This document shows, in pieces, positions 13,155-23,316 of a DNA stretch of 64,000 nucleotides. The notes below the pieces were generated by a model, which did not search any database, was not told the DNA's origin, and worked only from the letters and a program-made list of their open reading frames with translations. Source of the stretch: Blochmannia endosymbiont of Camponotus sp. (lineage in GTDB: Bacteria > Pseudomonadota > Gammaproteobacteria > Enterobacterales > Enterobacteriaceae); contig NZ_CP097759.1 in assembly GCF_023586365.1 (NCBI RefSeq), positions 434,001 through 498,000 on the forward strand, in the 5' to 3' direction. A program made the translations under genes and the position numbers. How positions within the stretch are numbered: the first letter of the stretch is position 1; the number at the start of each line of letters is the position of its first letter.

Positions 13155-14432
13155 ATGGCAATCAAAATTAATATACCAAATATTGGAGAGGATGAATTAG
13201 AAGTTACGGAAGTAATGGTAAAAATAGGAGATAATATTAATGCTAATCAGCCGCTTATTATAATTGAAGGTGATAAATCATCTATGGAAATACCATCTTC
13301 CTGTTCTGGTATTGTTACTAAAATTTATGTCCATGTTGGAGATAAAGTACATACAGGATCTTTGATTTTGCTACTTGATACGCAAAATCAAACTAATACT
13401 TTTACTATTAATGTTAATGATAAAAAAAATATTGTTCCTTCTCCTGATGTTGTAACACACAATGATAACAGAAAAGGAGCAATATGTAACGATGTACATC
13501 ATGATGTTACAATACATGCTACGCCGTTAGTACGTCATATGGCTCGTACATTCGGAATAAATTTATCAAAAGTAAAAGGTAGTGGTCGTAAGGGACGTAT
13601 CTTAAAAGAAGATATTCAAAATTATATAAATGACATCTCAATGTATTATACAAACCGTATGTCATCTATGCAATCCAATCAATTACTACCCATATTATCT
13701 TGGCCGAAGATAGATTTCAGTAAATTTGGCGATATTACAACCGTAATGTTAAGCAAAATACAAAAAAATTCTGGCGCAAATTTACAAAGAAATTGGATCA
13801 TGCTTCCGCATGTAACGCAATTTGATGAAGCTGATATTACCGATTTAGAGAGTTTTAGAAAACAGCAAAACATTGACATTAAAAAGAAAAAAATAAATTG
13901 CAAAATTACACTTTTAGTTTTTGTTATGAAAGCAGTTGCAAAAGCATTAGAAGAGTTGCCGCGATTCAATAGTTCTTTATCTCAAGACGGTCAAACACTA
14001 ATTTTAAAAAAATATATTAATATTGGTATAGCAGTAGATACTCCTAAAGGTTTATTAGTACCCGTTCTCCATGATGTAAATATGAAGGGCATTATTTTGT
14101 TATCACAGGAATTGGAAGAGCTTTCAAAGAAAGCTCGTACTGGGAATCAATTGACTCCCGCTAATATGCAAGGAGGAAGTTTTACTATATCTAATTTGGG
14201 GGGTATCGGCGGTACAGCGTTTACTCCAATTGTCAATGTTCCAGAAGTAGCTATTTTAGGAATGTCTAAATCTTTTATGAAACCAGTGTGGACCGGAAAA
14301 GAATTTACTCCACGCTTAATGCTGCCTTTATCATTATCATATGATCATCGTGTTATTGATGGAGCTGATGGCGCTCGATTTATGACACTTATTAATCAAA
14401 TAATTGCTGACACAAGACTATTATCTATGTAA
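13155..14432 (+). CDS. aceF: Pyruvate dehydrogenase E2 (dihydrolipoyl acetyltransferase), single lipoyl domain
   Basis: Transfers acetyl groups from E1 to coenzyme A and forms the PDH core. It has 425 residues against 630 in E. coli. The difference is at the N-terminus, where one lipoyl domain (residues 1-80, lipoyl-Lys41 in EGDKSSMEIP) replaces the three of E. coli. A short linker leads to the peripheral subunit-binding domain (ATPLVRHMARTFGINLSKV, then GSGRKGRILKEDI). The catalytic acyltransferase domain follows, with LSYDHRVIDGADGARF at the C-terminus. An AGAGGT site precedes the ATG. The shortening is clean, with no remnant of the other lipoyl repeats, and the enzyme should be functional. 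Confidence 0.97.
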   Translation: MAIKINIPNIGEDELEVTEVMVKIGDNINANQPLIIIEGDKSSMEIPSSCSGIVTKIYVHVGDKVHTGSLILLLDTQNQTNTFTINVNDKKNIVPSPDVVTHNDNRKGAICNDVHHDVTIHATPLVRHMARTFGINLSKVKGSGRKGRILKEDIQNYINDISMYYTNRMSSMQSNQLLPILSWPKIDFSKFGDITTVMLSKIQKNSGANLQRNWIMLPHVTQFDEADITDLESFRKQQNIDIKKKKINCKITLLVFVMKAVAKALEELPRFNSSLSQDGQTLILKKYINIGIAVDTPKGLLVPVLHDVNMKGIILLSQELEELSKKARTGNQLTPANMQGGSFTISNLGGIGGTAFTPIVNVPEVAILGMSKSFMKPVWTGKEFTPRLMLPLSLSYDHRVIDGADGARFMTLINQIIADTRLLSM

Positions 14433-14572
14433 ATTGACTAATTACATAAGAATAAATTCAAAAATTTCACTTTTTAAAAATTGTCTTGTCATGCTTTTAT
14501 GGTTAAAGATAATATCGATTAAATTGAAGTATGATATGATAATATCCATACTATACATAAAATTCTATACAT

Positions 14573-14592
14573 ATAGAAATATGTATTTCTAT
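14573..14592. repeat. Small hairpin between aceF and lpd
   Basis: Arms ATAGAAATA and TATTTCTAT flank a TG loop in the 214-base gap between aceF and lpd. In E. coli lpd also has its own promoter in this gap. The stem is A/T only with no T tract, so I do not call it a terminator. Confidence 0.4.
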
Positions 14593-14646
14593 CAAATTAG
14601 ATACTATAATCAATAGTTTTAATCAAAAATTGAGGACACTATACTT

Positions 14647-16068
14647 ATGCATATAAAAATAAAAACTCAAATTCTTGTTTTAGGTGCGGGACCAGGAGGT
14701 TATTCTGCGGCTTTTCGCTGCGCTGATTTAGGTATGGATACTACAATAGTAGAGCGTTTTCCTGATTTAGGTGGAGTGTGTCTTAACGTTGGTTGTATTC
14801 CTTCCAAAACATTGTTATATATTGCCAAACTAATTGAAACAAACAAGAAATTAAATAAATATGGTATTTTTTCAGGAGAAACACATATTGATCTTGATAA
14901 AACGCGCTCTTGGAAGAATAAAATTATTGATCAATTGTCAAATAGTTTGAGCGCTATGGCAAAAACGCGAAACGTTAAAGTAATTGATGGGGTTGGTAAA
15001 TTTATTGATAATCATACTATTCAAGTTGAAAATAAAGAAATGACTTTAGAAATAGCATTCAATTACGCTATTATAGCAGCAGGATCACATACTGTGTCGC
15101 TACCATGTATTCCTAATGATCAGCGAATTTGGAATTCAACTGATGCTCTATCTTTACAATCAATACCTGAGCGTTTACTAATTATAGGTTCAGGGGCTAT
15201 AGGCTTAGAAATGGCAGCAATATATCATGCTTTCGGATCAGAAATTGATATAGTAGAAATGTGTCATCGAATTATGCCAATCTTAGATGAAGATATCACT
15301 AATATTTTTACTAAAATAATTAGCAAAAATATTAATTTAATTTTAAACACTACAGTTAACATAGTAGAAGCAAAGAAAGATGGTATTTATGCAACTATGG
15401 AAAATAAACAAACTTTATTAAAAAATACTCAACGTTATGATGCATTATTAGTAGCAATTGGTCGCGCTCCAAATGGCAACATGTTGAATCTTGAACGTGC
15501 GGGAGTAAAGGTAAATAAATATGGGTTTATTCCTGTAGATAAGCAGATGCGTACTAATGTACAACACATTTTTGCTATTGGAGATATTATTGGATATCCA
15601 ATGCTAGCCCATAAAAGTATTCATGAAGGACATGTAGCTGCGGAAGTTATTTCTGGTAAAAAACGTTGTTTTGATCCAATAATAATCCCATCCATTATAT
15701 ATACTGACCCAGAAATAGCGTGGGTTGGATATACGGAAAAAGATGCTCAAGATAAAAATATAGATTATGAAGTTGCGCTTTTCCCGTGGATGGCTTCAGG
15801 TCGAGCAATTACTGAAGATTGTAAAGAAGGCATAACCAAATTAGTTTTTAATAAAAAAACGAACAGAATTATTGGGGGATCAATATTAGGCACGAATGCT
15901 AGTGAAATATTAGGAGAAATCGCATTAGCCATTGAAATGGGATGTGATGTAGAAGATATTACTTTAACCATTCATGCTCATCCAACCTTATATGAATCAA
16001 TAGCATTAGCAGCATCTATTCATAATGGGTCAATTACTGATTTGCCTAATATAAAAAAACAAATATAA
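14647..16068 (+). CDS. lpd: Dihydrolipoyl dehydrogenase (E3)
   Basis: FAD enzyme that re-oxidises the dihydrolipoyl groups of the PDH and 2-oxoglutarate dehydrogenase complexes using NAD. It has 473 residues (E. coli 474). The N-terminal FAD fingerprint is LGAGPGGYSAAFRCADLG. The redox disulfide Cys45/Cys50 lies in GGVCLNVGCIPSK. The NAD-binding fold is LLIIGSGAIGLEMA. The second FAD motif is HIFAIGDIIG. The dimer-interface catalytic His-Glu lies in HAHPTLYESI. TTGAGGAC upstream can serve as the ribosome site. It closes the PDH block; acnB, which follows in E. coli, is missing. Confidence 0.98.
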   Translation: MHIKIKTQILVLGAGPGGYSAAFRCADLGMDTTIVERFPDLGGVCLNVGCIPSKTLLYIAKLIETNKKLNKYGIFSGETHIDLDKTRSWKNKIIDQLSNSLSAMAKTRNVKVIDGVGKFIDNHTIQVENKEMTLEIAFNYAIIAAGSHTVSLPCIPNDQRIWNSTDALSLQSIPERLLIIGSGAIGLEMAAIYHAFGSEIDIVEMCHRIMPILDEDITNIFTKIISKNINLILNTTVNIVEAKKDGIYATMENKQTLLKNTQRYDALLVAIGRAPNGNMLNLERAGVKVNKYGFIPVDKQMRTNVQHIFAIGDIIGYPMLAHKSIHEGHVAAEVISGKKRCFDPIIIPSIIYTDPEIAWVGYTEKDAQDKNIDYEVALFPWMASGRAITEDCKEGITKLVFNKKTNRIIGGSILGTNASEILGEIALAIEMGCDVEDITLTIHAHPTLYESIALAASIHNGSITDLPNIKKQI

Positions 16069-16554
16069 TAAATTTCATATGATTCTTTAAAATTTTCAAA
16101 CAAACAAATGAGCTTACAAATAATACTTTATTACTGTATATTCTGTTGCTACTTATAGGGTATATAATGAAGCTAGTTTCTATTAAAAGCATACCAATAT
16201 AAATAAACATATTGCTTATAACTTAAATATTTATACGTTCAGAATGCAAATTCTTGTCCACAAAAAAAATATATATAATCATGAAGTTTTTTGCCATTAT
16301 TAATACATAACACAATTAACAACAAAAAAAGTGTTTATAATTTAAAGAGTATCATCAAGTATTGACGTGTCAAATTAAAAGAGTATTTTTATAATTTAAT
16401 TAAACATAATAACAATATACATGGGGTTTAAATTTAAAAAACTCTATTCTTTGATAAATAGCAAACAACATTAACATACTACAGAAAATAATGTGCACGA
16501 TCTTAAATTAAATTTTTATGAATGAAATATACATATCTAATCAATATATTTCAA

Positions 16555-16613
16555 ATATATTCTACACCCAAATAAATAATATCTATTTATATTTATTTGG
16601 GTGTAGAATATAT
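16555..16613. repeat. Hairpin with 24-bp perfect arms downstream of lpd
   Basis: Arm 16555-16578 and arm 16590-16613 are perfectly complementary and contain the GC-richer core CTACACCC/GGGTGTAG; the loop is 11 nt. It lies 487 bases after lpd in the convergent gap. A transcript reaching it would fold strongly, so it may stop or stabilise lpd mRNA. No clear T tract follows. Confidence 0.75.
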
Positions 16614-17483
16614 CAGTTTATAACTGGAAGAGATACAATACTCCTCTCTTTGAGTTTTAAAAAACTCTTACTGGTGTTGTATGAATTAATCTATAACTCT
16701 TATCTTTATATTCCTGTCTTTATAGTATAAAGATTCCTTTCATTACAATTCAAAATAAAGACATTACTGATATTTTGCTCTTACTTAATCAGATCTTATC
16801 AACAACAAAATTTATATAAAATTATTAAACTGATATAAATAAATAATGATACTTTGATTACCCCGCATCATACATGACATGATGTTATATTCATGGTGTA
16901 ATTAAAATGGATTTTTATAATACTTAAAACTAAACTTTTCTCCATTAATACTTAAAATAGAAAAATTATCAAATTTGAAAATATAACAAACACTTAAATT
17001 ACCAAATATAATCGGAATAACTTTCAAATTCAATAGTAACATCATGTAACTAATACAATTGCACAAATTTTAATTTTTTAATTAATAATATTAAGAACTC
17101 TATGAGGATAGGATAAACCTCCTGTTTGACTAATTACTAATGCCCAATATATCTCAATGCAACTATAATATATATATATAATCAACAGCTATTCGCATTT
17201 ATCAATAAACAACAAAAACACTGCAATCTTCATTAGGATAATGAACATTGATTAATTTTAAAAATTATAAATTATTATATATGCCAAATGTATTGATAAG
17301 TATACATTTTTATTATCAATAAATTCATATACTGTAAAATGTACATATTTATGTATTTAAGTATATAGCAATTAATCATCAAATAATTTTTTTGTGATCA
17401 TAAAATTTTCGTTAAATATATTTGAATTAAAAAATAAAATATTTTAATGCGTTTTATAAATACAACACTTATGTATAAACATT

Positions 17484-17520
17484 AAATATATTTGTTATAT
17501 ATTATATAACAAATATATTT
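17484..17520. repeat. 37-nt palindrome (18-bp arms, 1-nt centre)
   Basis: 17484-17501 and 17503-17520 are exact reverse complements around T17502. All but two base pairs are A-T. The core ATTTGTTATATA is shared with the palindrome at 5376-5415. No gene lies within 400 bases. Confidence 0.7.
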
Positions 17521-17928
17521 ATACTATAAATAATATCAAAAAATTATTATATGTATTAATTATAAACATTTTCATTAATCACTTTGAGTAATAAAAACAA
17601 AAATTTTTATAAAACCGCATAAATTTCTATAAATTATAGCGATAATTAGCTGTTTATCCATAATAACAACATATTTTAATATTATTTTTTTAAATTACAG
17701 TAACAAAAAACGATAATAGAAAATATGTTATTTGATTAAATTTTTAACAGTTGTATCAATATATCTACCGCATTAAACAAACGACACGCATATATCAATA
17801 CTGCCATACTATCAATATCATTCCATTTAATCTTAATTAAATATATACCGTCTAATTTGTTATCAAAATAAACACAACACATACAACAGTTTATGTATGT
17901 ATGGTTGATGTGTGTTAATCAATCTGTA

Positions 17929-18420
17929 TTATTCCTTCCAAAAATCTAAACCATTTTTAGGTACGGTTTTAACGATATCTGTTATAACTCTCCCATCAGG
18001 AAAAATTAAATTATTGTCTAATGCCATCAATGGATAAAGCACAAATTCTCGATTAAGCATGCCATGATGTGGTATTGTCAATTCAGGAGTATATATAAAA
18101 TATTTTCCAAATAATAAAATATCTAAATCTAATGTACGTGGCTGCCATATAAGAGAATTAAGTGATCGTATACGTCCTTGTTTTCGTTCGATATATTGCA
18201 TATGACTTAATAATGATTTTGGAGATAAATTAGTATCTAATATTATTATTGCATTTAGAAAATCGGGCTGATTTTTATCTCCTAATGGTAGACTACGATA
18301 ATAAGAGGAAAAATTTACAAGTCTAGTCATTGGAAGCTTAGAAATAGACCAGATTGCACGATCCACTTGTTGTTGTGGATTTAACATATTACTACCAATA
18401 CCTACCCAAACTCGTTCCAT
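17929..18420 (-). CDS. folK: 2-amino-4-hydroxy-6-hydroxymethyldihydropteridine pyrophosphokinase
   Basis: Transfers pyrophosphate from ATP to hydroxymethyl-dihydropterin in folate synthesis; folA, later in the pathway, is also here. The ATG at 18420 gives 163 residues beginning MERVWVGIGSN, matching the E. coli start (159 residues). An upstream TTG at 18441 is possible but adds seven residues not seen in E. coli. Conserved elements: GIGSN, SSYYRSLPLG, QPDFLNA, the catalytic loop around QGRIRSLNSLIWQPRTLDLDI and the IPHHGMLNREFVLYPL segment. panBC (upstream) and pcnB/gluQ (downstream) of the E. coli locus are missing here. Confidence 0.95.
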   Translation of the reverse strand: MERVWVGIGSNMLNPQQQVDRAIWSISKLPMTRLVNFSSYYRSLPLGDKNQPDFLNAIIILDTNLSPKSLLSHMQYIERKQGRIRSLNSLIWQPRTLDLDILLFGKYFIYTPELTIPHHGMLNREFVLYPLMALDNNLIFPDGRVITDIVKTVPKNGLDFWKE

Positions 18421-18626
18421 TTTATTATATATTCCAGCCAATTATCGAATTATCGATCCTTTCGTTTTTATACAAAAAATATTAAATGGTATCAAGATTT
18501 AAAACATCAGACAAATATTCACATAAATAGCGTTTATGATGTAAAACAAATCGCAAAAAATCGAAAATAAATCAATAGCCATGATAAAAATCAATATCTA
18601 CAGCATTCAAAAACTAATTTTCTAGA

Positions 18627-18641
18627 GTTATATCATATAAC
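18627..18641. repeat. Short palindrome downstream of dksA
   Basis: GTTATAT and ATATAAC flank a single C, 32 bases after the dksA stop on the minus strand. It may be a weak 3' structure. The 252-base dksA-folK gap otherwise shows nothing. Confidence 0.35.
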
Positions 18642-18672
18642 GCGGGCATATGAATTTAATTTTATTAAGAAT

Positions 18673-19137
18673 CTATCCGGTCATTTGTTTTTCTTTAATT
18701 TCTTCTAAAGTTTTACAATCAATGCATAAATCAGCTGTTGGGCGAGCCTCTAATCTTCGGATACCAATTTCTACATCACATGAAGCACAAAATCCAAATT
18801 CATTTGTATCTATTTTTTTTAAGGTTTTTTCAATTTTTTCAACAAGTTTATATTCTCTATCCTGATTGCGTAATTTAATGTTGAATTCTTCTTCTTGTAC
18901 TGCTCTATCTACTGGATCTGGAAAATTGATAGATGCCTGATCTTGCGCGCATAACGCAGAAAATCCTAAATCTTTTTTGAGTTGATTTTTCCATGTTTTA
19001 AGGATACGTTTAAAATGTAAAAGTTGATTAGAACTCATATATTCTTCATTAGGTTTTCGTTGATATGGTGTAACTCCAGCAATTATTAATACATTCAAAG
19101 AAGAACGTCTACGACTGCTTGGCGATTTTGTTGACAT
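18673..19137 (-). CDS. dksA: RNA polymerase-binding transcription factor DksA
   Basis: Binds in the secondary channel of RNA polymerase and, with ppGpp, adjusts rRNA and biosynthetic promoters. I chose the ATG at 19137, which has AGGAGC 7 bases upstream and gives 154 residues (E. coli 151). The frame continues to 19170 but without homology. The coiled coil has [14 protein letters not shown] with the tip acidic residues. The C-terminal four-Cys zinc finger is CASC...CIDC within the conserved [15 protein letters not shown]. Retention of DksA in so reduced a genome suggests a remaining role in growth control. Confidence 0.97.
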   Translation of the reverse strand: MSTKSPSSRRRSSLNVLIIAGVTPYQRKPNEEYMSSNQLLHFKRILKTWKNQLKKDLGFSALCAQDQASINFPDPVDRAVQEEEFNIKLRNQDREYKLVEKIEKTLKKIDTNEFGFCASCDVEIGIRRLEARPTADLCIDCKTLEEIKEKQMTG

Positions 19138-19270
19138 ATATTTGCTCCTGTTTATATATATTAAAAGCAATTCATATCAATATTTTTTTTAAATTTCATT
19201 ATTTTTATATAATTCCTCTAATGTCGTTAAACACACAATGAATTTATAATTATTCTTGAAAAACAATTAT

Positions 19271-19294
19271 TATATTCTATTTAGATAGAATATA
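19271..19294. repeat. Hairpin that competes with the long hairpin next to it
   Basis: TATATTCTAT (19271-19280) pairs with ATAGAATATA (19285-19294) around TTAG. Its right arm overlaps the first 7 bases of the left arm of 19288-19353, so the two stems compete for those bases. Confidence 0.7.
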
Positions 19295-19353
19295 CACATA
19301 TATATCATAAATGTTTATTATCACAAACATTTATGATATATATGTGTATATTC
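19288..19353. repeat. Very long hairpin, 29-bp perfect arms, 8-nt loop
   Basis: 19288-19316 and 19325-19353 are exact reverse complements (outer end GAATATACACATATATATCA...) around ATTATCAC. It lies 150 bases upstream of dksA and 340 bases upstream of coaE, in a divergent gap where a terminator is not expected. It could extrude as a cruciform or fold in a leader or small RNA. Confidence 0.85.
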
Positions 19354-19693
19354 TCACAAATTAACTCGGATTAGTTATATAATTATTTATGTGTAATAAT
19401 TATTGATATATATACAGGGTTATTAACAATAAGCGTTATTAGAATGTTTTAATAAAGAACCATCATGAATTATAGAAAATTTTTTAATTATGTAATAAGA
19501 TTATCAATCAGTTTTATTGATGATTAAAATATTAAGAAAGTAAACAGTATTATTTGGATGTTTATAAAAACAATACTATTTGCTATAAAAGCAAGGTGCC
19601 ATCGTTTTAAATATTTTTAATATTAATTTAATTCTATAATTTTAGAACAACATTTCATAAAAACATTTTTTATTTAATAACACACACAAAATT

Positions 19694-20308
19694 ATGTCTT
19701 ATATTGTTGCGCTTACCGGTGGTATTTGTTCTGGAAAAAGTGTTGTTGCTAAAAAATTTTCTAATTTATCAAAGAAAGTATCGGTAATAGATGCTGATGT
19801 GATTTCTAAAAAAATCACACAACCTGGCAGCATTGCTTTACGCATGATAACCAAATATTTTGGGCCCACCATTTTATTTTCTAATGGATCATTAAATAGA
19901 TCCATGTTAAAAAAAAATATTTTTTTCAATCCTAAAGACAAAGAATGGCTTGAACAATTGCTGCATCCGCTTATTAGAAAAGAAACACAAAAAACAATAA
20001 ATATATTATCCAATCGATCATCTTATATTTTATGGGTTGCGCCATTGCTAATAGAAAATAATTTACAAAAATATGCAGATCATATACTAATGATGGATGT
20101 GCACGTTGATATTCAGTTAAAGCGAATTATCAGTAGAGATAAAATAAGCAAACAATACGCTGAAAATATTTTATTATCGCAAGTATCCCGCCAGTCTAGA
20201 TTAGACTATGCTGATAGCATTATTGAAAACAACAAAAGTATTGATGGAATGACACGATATATTTATGATTTACATCAATATTATCTTAAGGAAAACAATA
20301 ATTACTAA
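19694..20308 (+). CDS. coaE: Dephospho-CoA kinase
   Basis: Last step of coenzyme A synthesis, phosphorylating the ribose 3'-OH of dephospho-CoA. It has 204 residues (E. coli 206). The P-loop is LTGGICSGKS near the N-terminus, followed by the VIDADVISKKIT segment (catalytic Asp region), HPLIRKE and the lid-region LLSQVSRQSRLDYAD. The E. coli neighbours zapD and yacG are missing; secA follows in convergent orientation. CoA is the acceptor for the PDH complex encoded upstream. Confidence 0.96.
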   Translation: MSYIVALTGGICSGKSVVAKKFSNLSKKVSVIDADVISKKITQPGSIALRMITKYFGPTILFSNGSLNRSMLKKNIFFNPKDKEWLEQLLHPLIRKETQKTINILSNRSSYILWVAPLLIENNLQKYADHILMMDVHVDIQLKRIISRDKISKQYAENILLSQVSRQSRLDYADSIIENNKSIDGMTRYIYDLHQYYLKENNNY

Positions 20309-20326
20309 AAACACTATTTTTAGTAA
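20302..20326. terminator. Bidirectional terminator candidate between coaE and secA
   Basis: TTACTAAAAA (20302-20311) pairs with TTTTTAGTAA (20317-20326) around CACTA. It overlaps the coaE TAA and sits in a convergent gap, so it could end both transcripts, but the stem is A/T-rich. Confidence 0.5.
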
Positions 20327-20442
20327 ATAAAATAAAACTCAAGATTATACTTTATTTATATTTTATCACACAACATATGAAAATTATTTGTCATAAATAA
20401 CACAACAACGTTCATATAAATTATAGTTATAAACACTACTAT

Positions 20443-20462
20443 TATATATATATATATATATA
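20443..20462. repeat. (TA)10 dinucleotide tract
   Basis: Twenty bases of perfect TA alternation in the convergent coaE-secA gap. It is a slippage-prone microsatellite with no evident function. Confidence 0.8.
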
Positions 20463-20583
20463 CGTATTACAAACATTTATTTCTTATAGATTCGAGTTGA
20501 ATATGATAATTAAAAAACAATATAAACCTTATATTTACTATATAGCTGACTAAACAATGTTAAATTAAAACATTTTATGTGTA

Positions 20584-23316
20584 TTAATGACGTTTATTTA
20601 CAATTTTACCATGACATTCTTTAAATTTCTTATTGGATCCACAAGGACAAGCATCATTGCGACTCACTATTTTATTCTTGGTTAATGTATGTTGACTTAA
20701 AAAATGATCTATCGATACTAGTTTAGTATTCATTACTTGTGTATTTATAGATTGAAAATTATTATATTTATTAGTTGCATTTAAAATAGATTCTTTTTTA
20801 TTGAACAATTCTATTACTAATTTACTCACTTCGCTTATTACTTCATATTTTAAATGATCTAACATTTTAGTAAACATAGAGAATGATTCTCTTTTATATT
20901 CCTGCTTCGGATCTTTTTGTGCATATCCTCTCAAATGAATTCCTTGCCGTAAGTAATCCATTGACGCTAAATGCTCTTTCCACAGTACATCAAACGTTCT
21001 CAACATAATTTCTTTTTCAAAAGAACACATAATGTCTATTCCAATTATTTTTCTGGTATGTTCATATTTCTGTGTCATATTTTCTAATATACGTTGACGT
21101 AATATTTCTTTTTCCTCATATAATATAGGCTCTACTTCTATCCATTTTAGAAGAGGTAAATCTAAACAAAAATCATTTTTCAAACATTCTTCTAATTTTA
21201 TGACATCCTTTTTATTTTCTATAATTTCTAGAGGAATGTAAATATTAAATAATTTATCAACAACATCATAACGAATATTTTTAATAACGTCACTGATATC
21301 TGATATATTTAATAGTTTATCGCGTTGTTCATAAATAACACGACGCTGATCATTAGCTACATCATCATATTCCAATAATTGTTTTCTAATATCAAAATTA
21401 CGATTTTCTACTTTTTTTTGAGCATGAGCAATAGCTTTAGTAATCCATGGATGTTCAATTGATTCTCCTGATTTCATTCCTAATTTTTTCATCATGTTCA
21501 CTAATCTATTAGAAGCAAAAATACGTATTAATGAATCTTCCATTGATAGATAAAATCTAGATGAACCTATATCCCCTTGTCGGCCAGATCGTCCACGCAA
21601 TTGATTATCGATACGACGAGATTCATGCCGTTCAGTACCAATAACATGTAACCCTCCAGATTTTAATACCGCATTATGACGTTTTTTCCAATCAGATTTA
21701 ATTTTTAAAATCTTACATGTATTTGATTTATGCAACGCAGTAACTTCTGACCGCCAATTCCCCCCTAATATAATGTCAGTGCCGCGACCAGCCATATTTG
21801 TAGCAATAGTTACTGCACCAGGATATCCTGCTTGTGCTATAATATCTGCTTCTGCAGCATGAAATTTAGCATTTAAAACCTTATGCATAATTCCAATCTG
21901 ATTTAAAGCATGAGAAATCATTTCAGATTTATCAATTGATATAGTTCCCACTAGCACTGGCTGGTTTCGCTTAACACAATCTTTAATATCATTAATGATA
22001 GCTTCAATCTTTTCGTGTTCCGTCATATAAATTATATCTGGAAAATCATTACGAATCATAGGACGATTGGTCGGTATAACGATAGTATCTAATTTATAGA
22101 TAGATTGAAATTCAAACGCTTCAGTACTAGCAGTACCTGTCATACCGGATAATTTTTCATATAAACGAAAATAATTTTGAAATGTAATTGAAGCTAATGT
22201 TTGATTTTCATTTTGAATCGTTACATGTTCCTTAGCTTCTATTGCTTGGTGCAATCCATCCGACCATCGCCGACCAGGCATAACTCGTCCTGTGTGTTCA
22301 TCAATAATAAGTATTTCACCATTTTTAACAAGGTAATCCACTTCACACGCAAATAAAATATGAGCACGAAATGCTGCATTAACATGATGCATCAATATAA
22401 TATTATCTGATGAGTACAATGATTCACCTTGGTTCATGATTCCAGACTTAATTAATAATTGCTCTATTAATACTAATCCATTCTCGGTAAGTATAACTTG
22501 TCTGGATTTCTCATCAACTGTGAAATACTCTTCTTTTTGTAAATTATCTATATTTCTTTTATTTTTTTGAATTATGCTAAAGACCAATTTGTTGATCTTT
22601 ACATATAGTAAAGAAGTATCATCTGATGGCCCAGAAATAACTAATGGGGTACGAGCTTCATCAATTAAAATAGAATCTACTTCATCTATTAACGCATAAT
22701 GTAATCCTCGTTGCACCCGTTCCTCTGGGACAAAAACCATATTATCACGTAAATAATCGAACCCATATTCATTGTTTGTGCCGTAGGTAATATCTGCTGT
22801 ATACGCTGCACGTTTCATGGATGCTGATAGTCCCGGTAAATTAATTCCAACAGTTAATCCCAAAAATTCAAATAACGGTTTATTATTTACTGCATCTCTA
22901 TGTGCTAAATAATTATTAACTGTAACGATATGTACTCCTTGCCCACTTAATGCATTCAGATAAGCAGGTAACGTAGCAGTTAAAGTTTTTCCTTCTCCAG
23001 TTTTCATTTCTGCAATACATCGACTGTTAAGAACTATTCCCCCCAATAATTGGACATCAAAAAGACGTATATTAAATATTCTCTTAATAGCTTCGCGTAC
23101 TACAGCAAATGCTTGTGGTAATAAATGATCGAGGCTTACACCTGATTCAATCGATACACGAAACTCATTCGTTTTAGAAGAAAGTTGATTATCATTTAAC
23201 TTTTGTATATCTTTTTCTATATAATTTATCACATCCACCACTTTCTTCATACGAAGTAACACGCGATCATTTCTATTTTTAAAAATTTTAGTAAATAATT
23301 TAAATGGTGTTAGCAT
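20584..23316 (-). CDS. secA: Preprotein translocase ATPase SecA
   Basis: Motor that drives unfolded preproteins through SecYEG. It has 910 residues (E. coli 901). NBD1 has the Walker A motif [17 protein letters not shown] and the [15 protein letters not shown] box. The preprotein cross-linking domain follows. NBD2 has [13 protein letters not shown] and the arginine-finger segment [20 protein letters not shown]-terminal zinc (SEC-C) motif, [14 protein letters not shown], implies SecB or lipid/ribosome binding. In E. coli secM precedes secA and controls it; no SecM frame or arrest motif is visible in the 815 bases upstream. Serves SurA, LptD, LspA substrates and others here. Confidence 0.98.
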   Translation of the reverse strand: MLTPFKLFTKIFKNRNDRVLLRMKKVVDVINYIEKDIQKLNDNQLSSKTNEFRVSIESGVSLDHLLPQAFAVVREAIKRIFNIRLFDVQLLGGIVLNSRCIAEMKTGEGKTLTATLPAYLNALSGQGVHIVTVNNYLAHRDAVNNKPLFEFLGLTVGINLPGLSASMKRAAYTADITYGTNNEYGFDYLRDNMVFVPEERVQRGLHYALIDEVDSILIDEARTPLVISGPSDDTSLLYVKINKLVFSIIQKNKRNIDNLQKEEYFTVDEKSRQVILTENGLVLIEQLLIKSGIMNQGESLYSSDNIILMHHVNAAFRAHILFACEVDYLVKNGEILIIDEHTGRVMPGRRWSDGLHQAIEAKEHVTIQNENQTLASITFQNYFRLYEKLSGMTGTASTEAFEFQSIYKLDTIVIPTNRPMIRNDFPDIIYMTEHEKIEAIINDIKDCVKRNQPVLVGTISIDKSEMISHALNQIGIMHKVLNAKFHAAEADIIAQAGYPGAVTIATNMAGRGTDIILGGNWRSEVTALHKSNTCKILKIKSDWKKRHNAVLKSGGLHVIGTERHESRRIDNQLRGRSGRQGDIGSSRFYLSMEDSLIRIFASNRLVNMMKKLGMKSGESIEHPWITKAIAHAQKKVENRNFDIRKQLLEYDDVANDQRRVIYEQRDKLLNISDISDVIKNIRYDVVDKLFNIYIPLEIIENKKDVIKLEECLKNDFCLDLPLLKWIEVEPILYEEKEILRQRILENMTQKYEHTRKIIGIDIMCSFEKEIMLRTFDVLWKEHLASMDYLRQGIHLRGYAQKDPKQEYKRESFSMFTKMLDHLKYEVISEVSKLVIELFNKKESILNATNKYNNFQSINTQVMNTKLVSIDHFLSQHTLTKNKIVSRNDACPCGSNKKFKECHGKIVNKRH

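Larger units (their letters stand above)
16069..17928. other. 1.86 kb non-coding convergent region between lpd and folK
   Basis: No supported gene. lpd (plus) and folK (minus) converge here. It holds the 24-bp-arm hairpin 16555-16613, a compound structure at 16633-16682 (GAGTTTT/AAAACTC inside ATACAATAC/GTGTTGTAT), a 9-bp-arm hairpin 16702-16734 and the palindrome 17484-17520. An imperfect hairpin near 17868-17919, followed by T-rich sequence on the minus strand, could end folK transcription. The acnB region of E. coli would map here; I see no readable remnant. Confidence 0.6.
19138..19693. other. Divergent intergenic region between dksA and coaE
   Basis: 556 bases with no gene. It should carry the dksA (minus) and coaE (plus) promoters. 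It is dominated by inverted repeats: 19271-19294, the 29-bp-arm hairpin 19288-19353 that overlaps it, and 19379-19403 (9-bp arms ATAATTATT/AATAATTAT). See the separate entries. Confidence 0.6.

Noticed and set aside
14404..14616. 70-codon plus-strand frame at the aceF end
   Set aside because: It overlaps the conserved aceF C-terminus in another frame and continues into the AT-rich gap; no ribosome site or homology.
16518..16730. 70-codon plus-strand open frame after lpd
   Set aside because: It runs across the 24-bp-arm hairpin and other inverted repeats, is Ile/Tyr/Asn-rich as random AT DNA would be, and matches no family I know.
20443..20462. (TA)10 tract as a regulatory switch
   Set aside because: It lies in a convergent gap between coaE and secA, not near a promoter, and simple TA tracts are expected in such AT-rich DNA.
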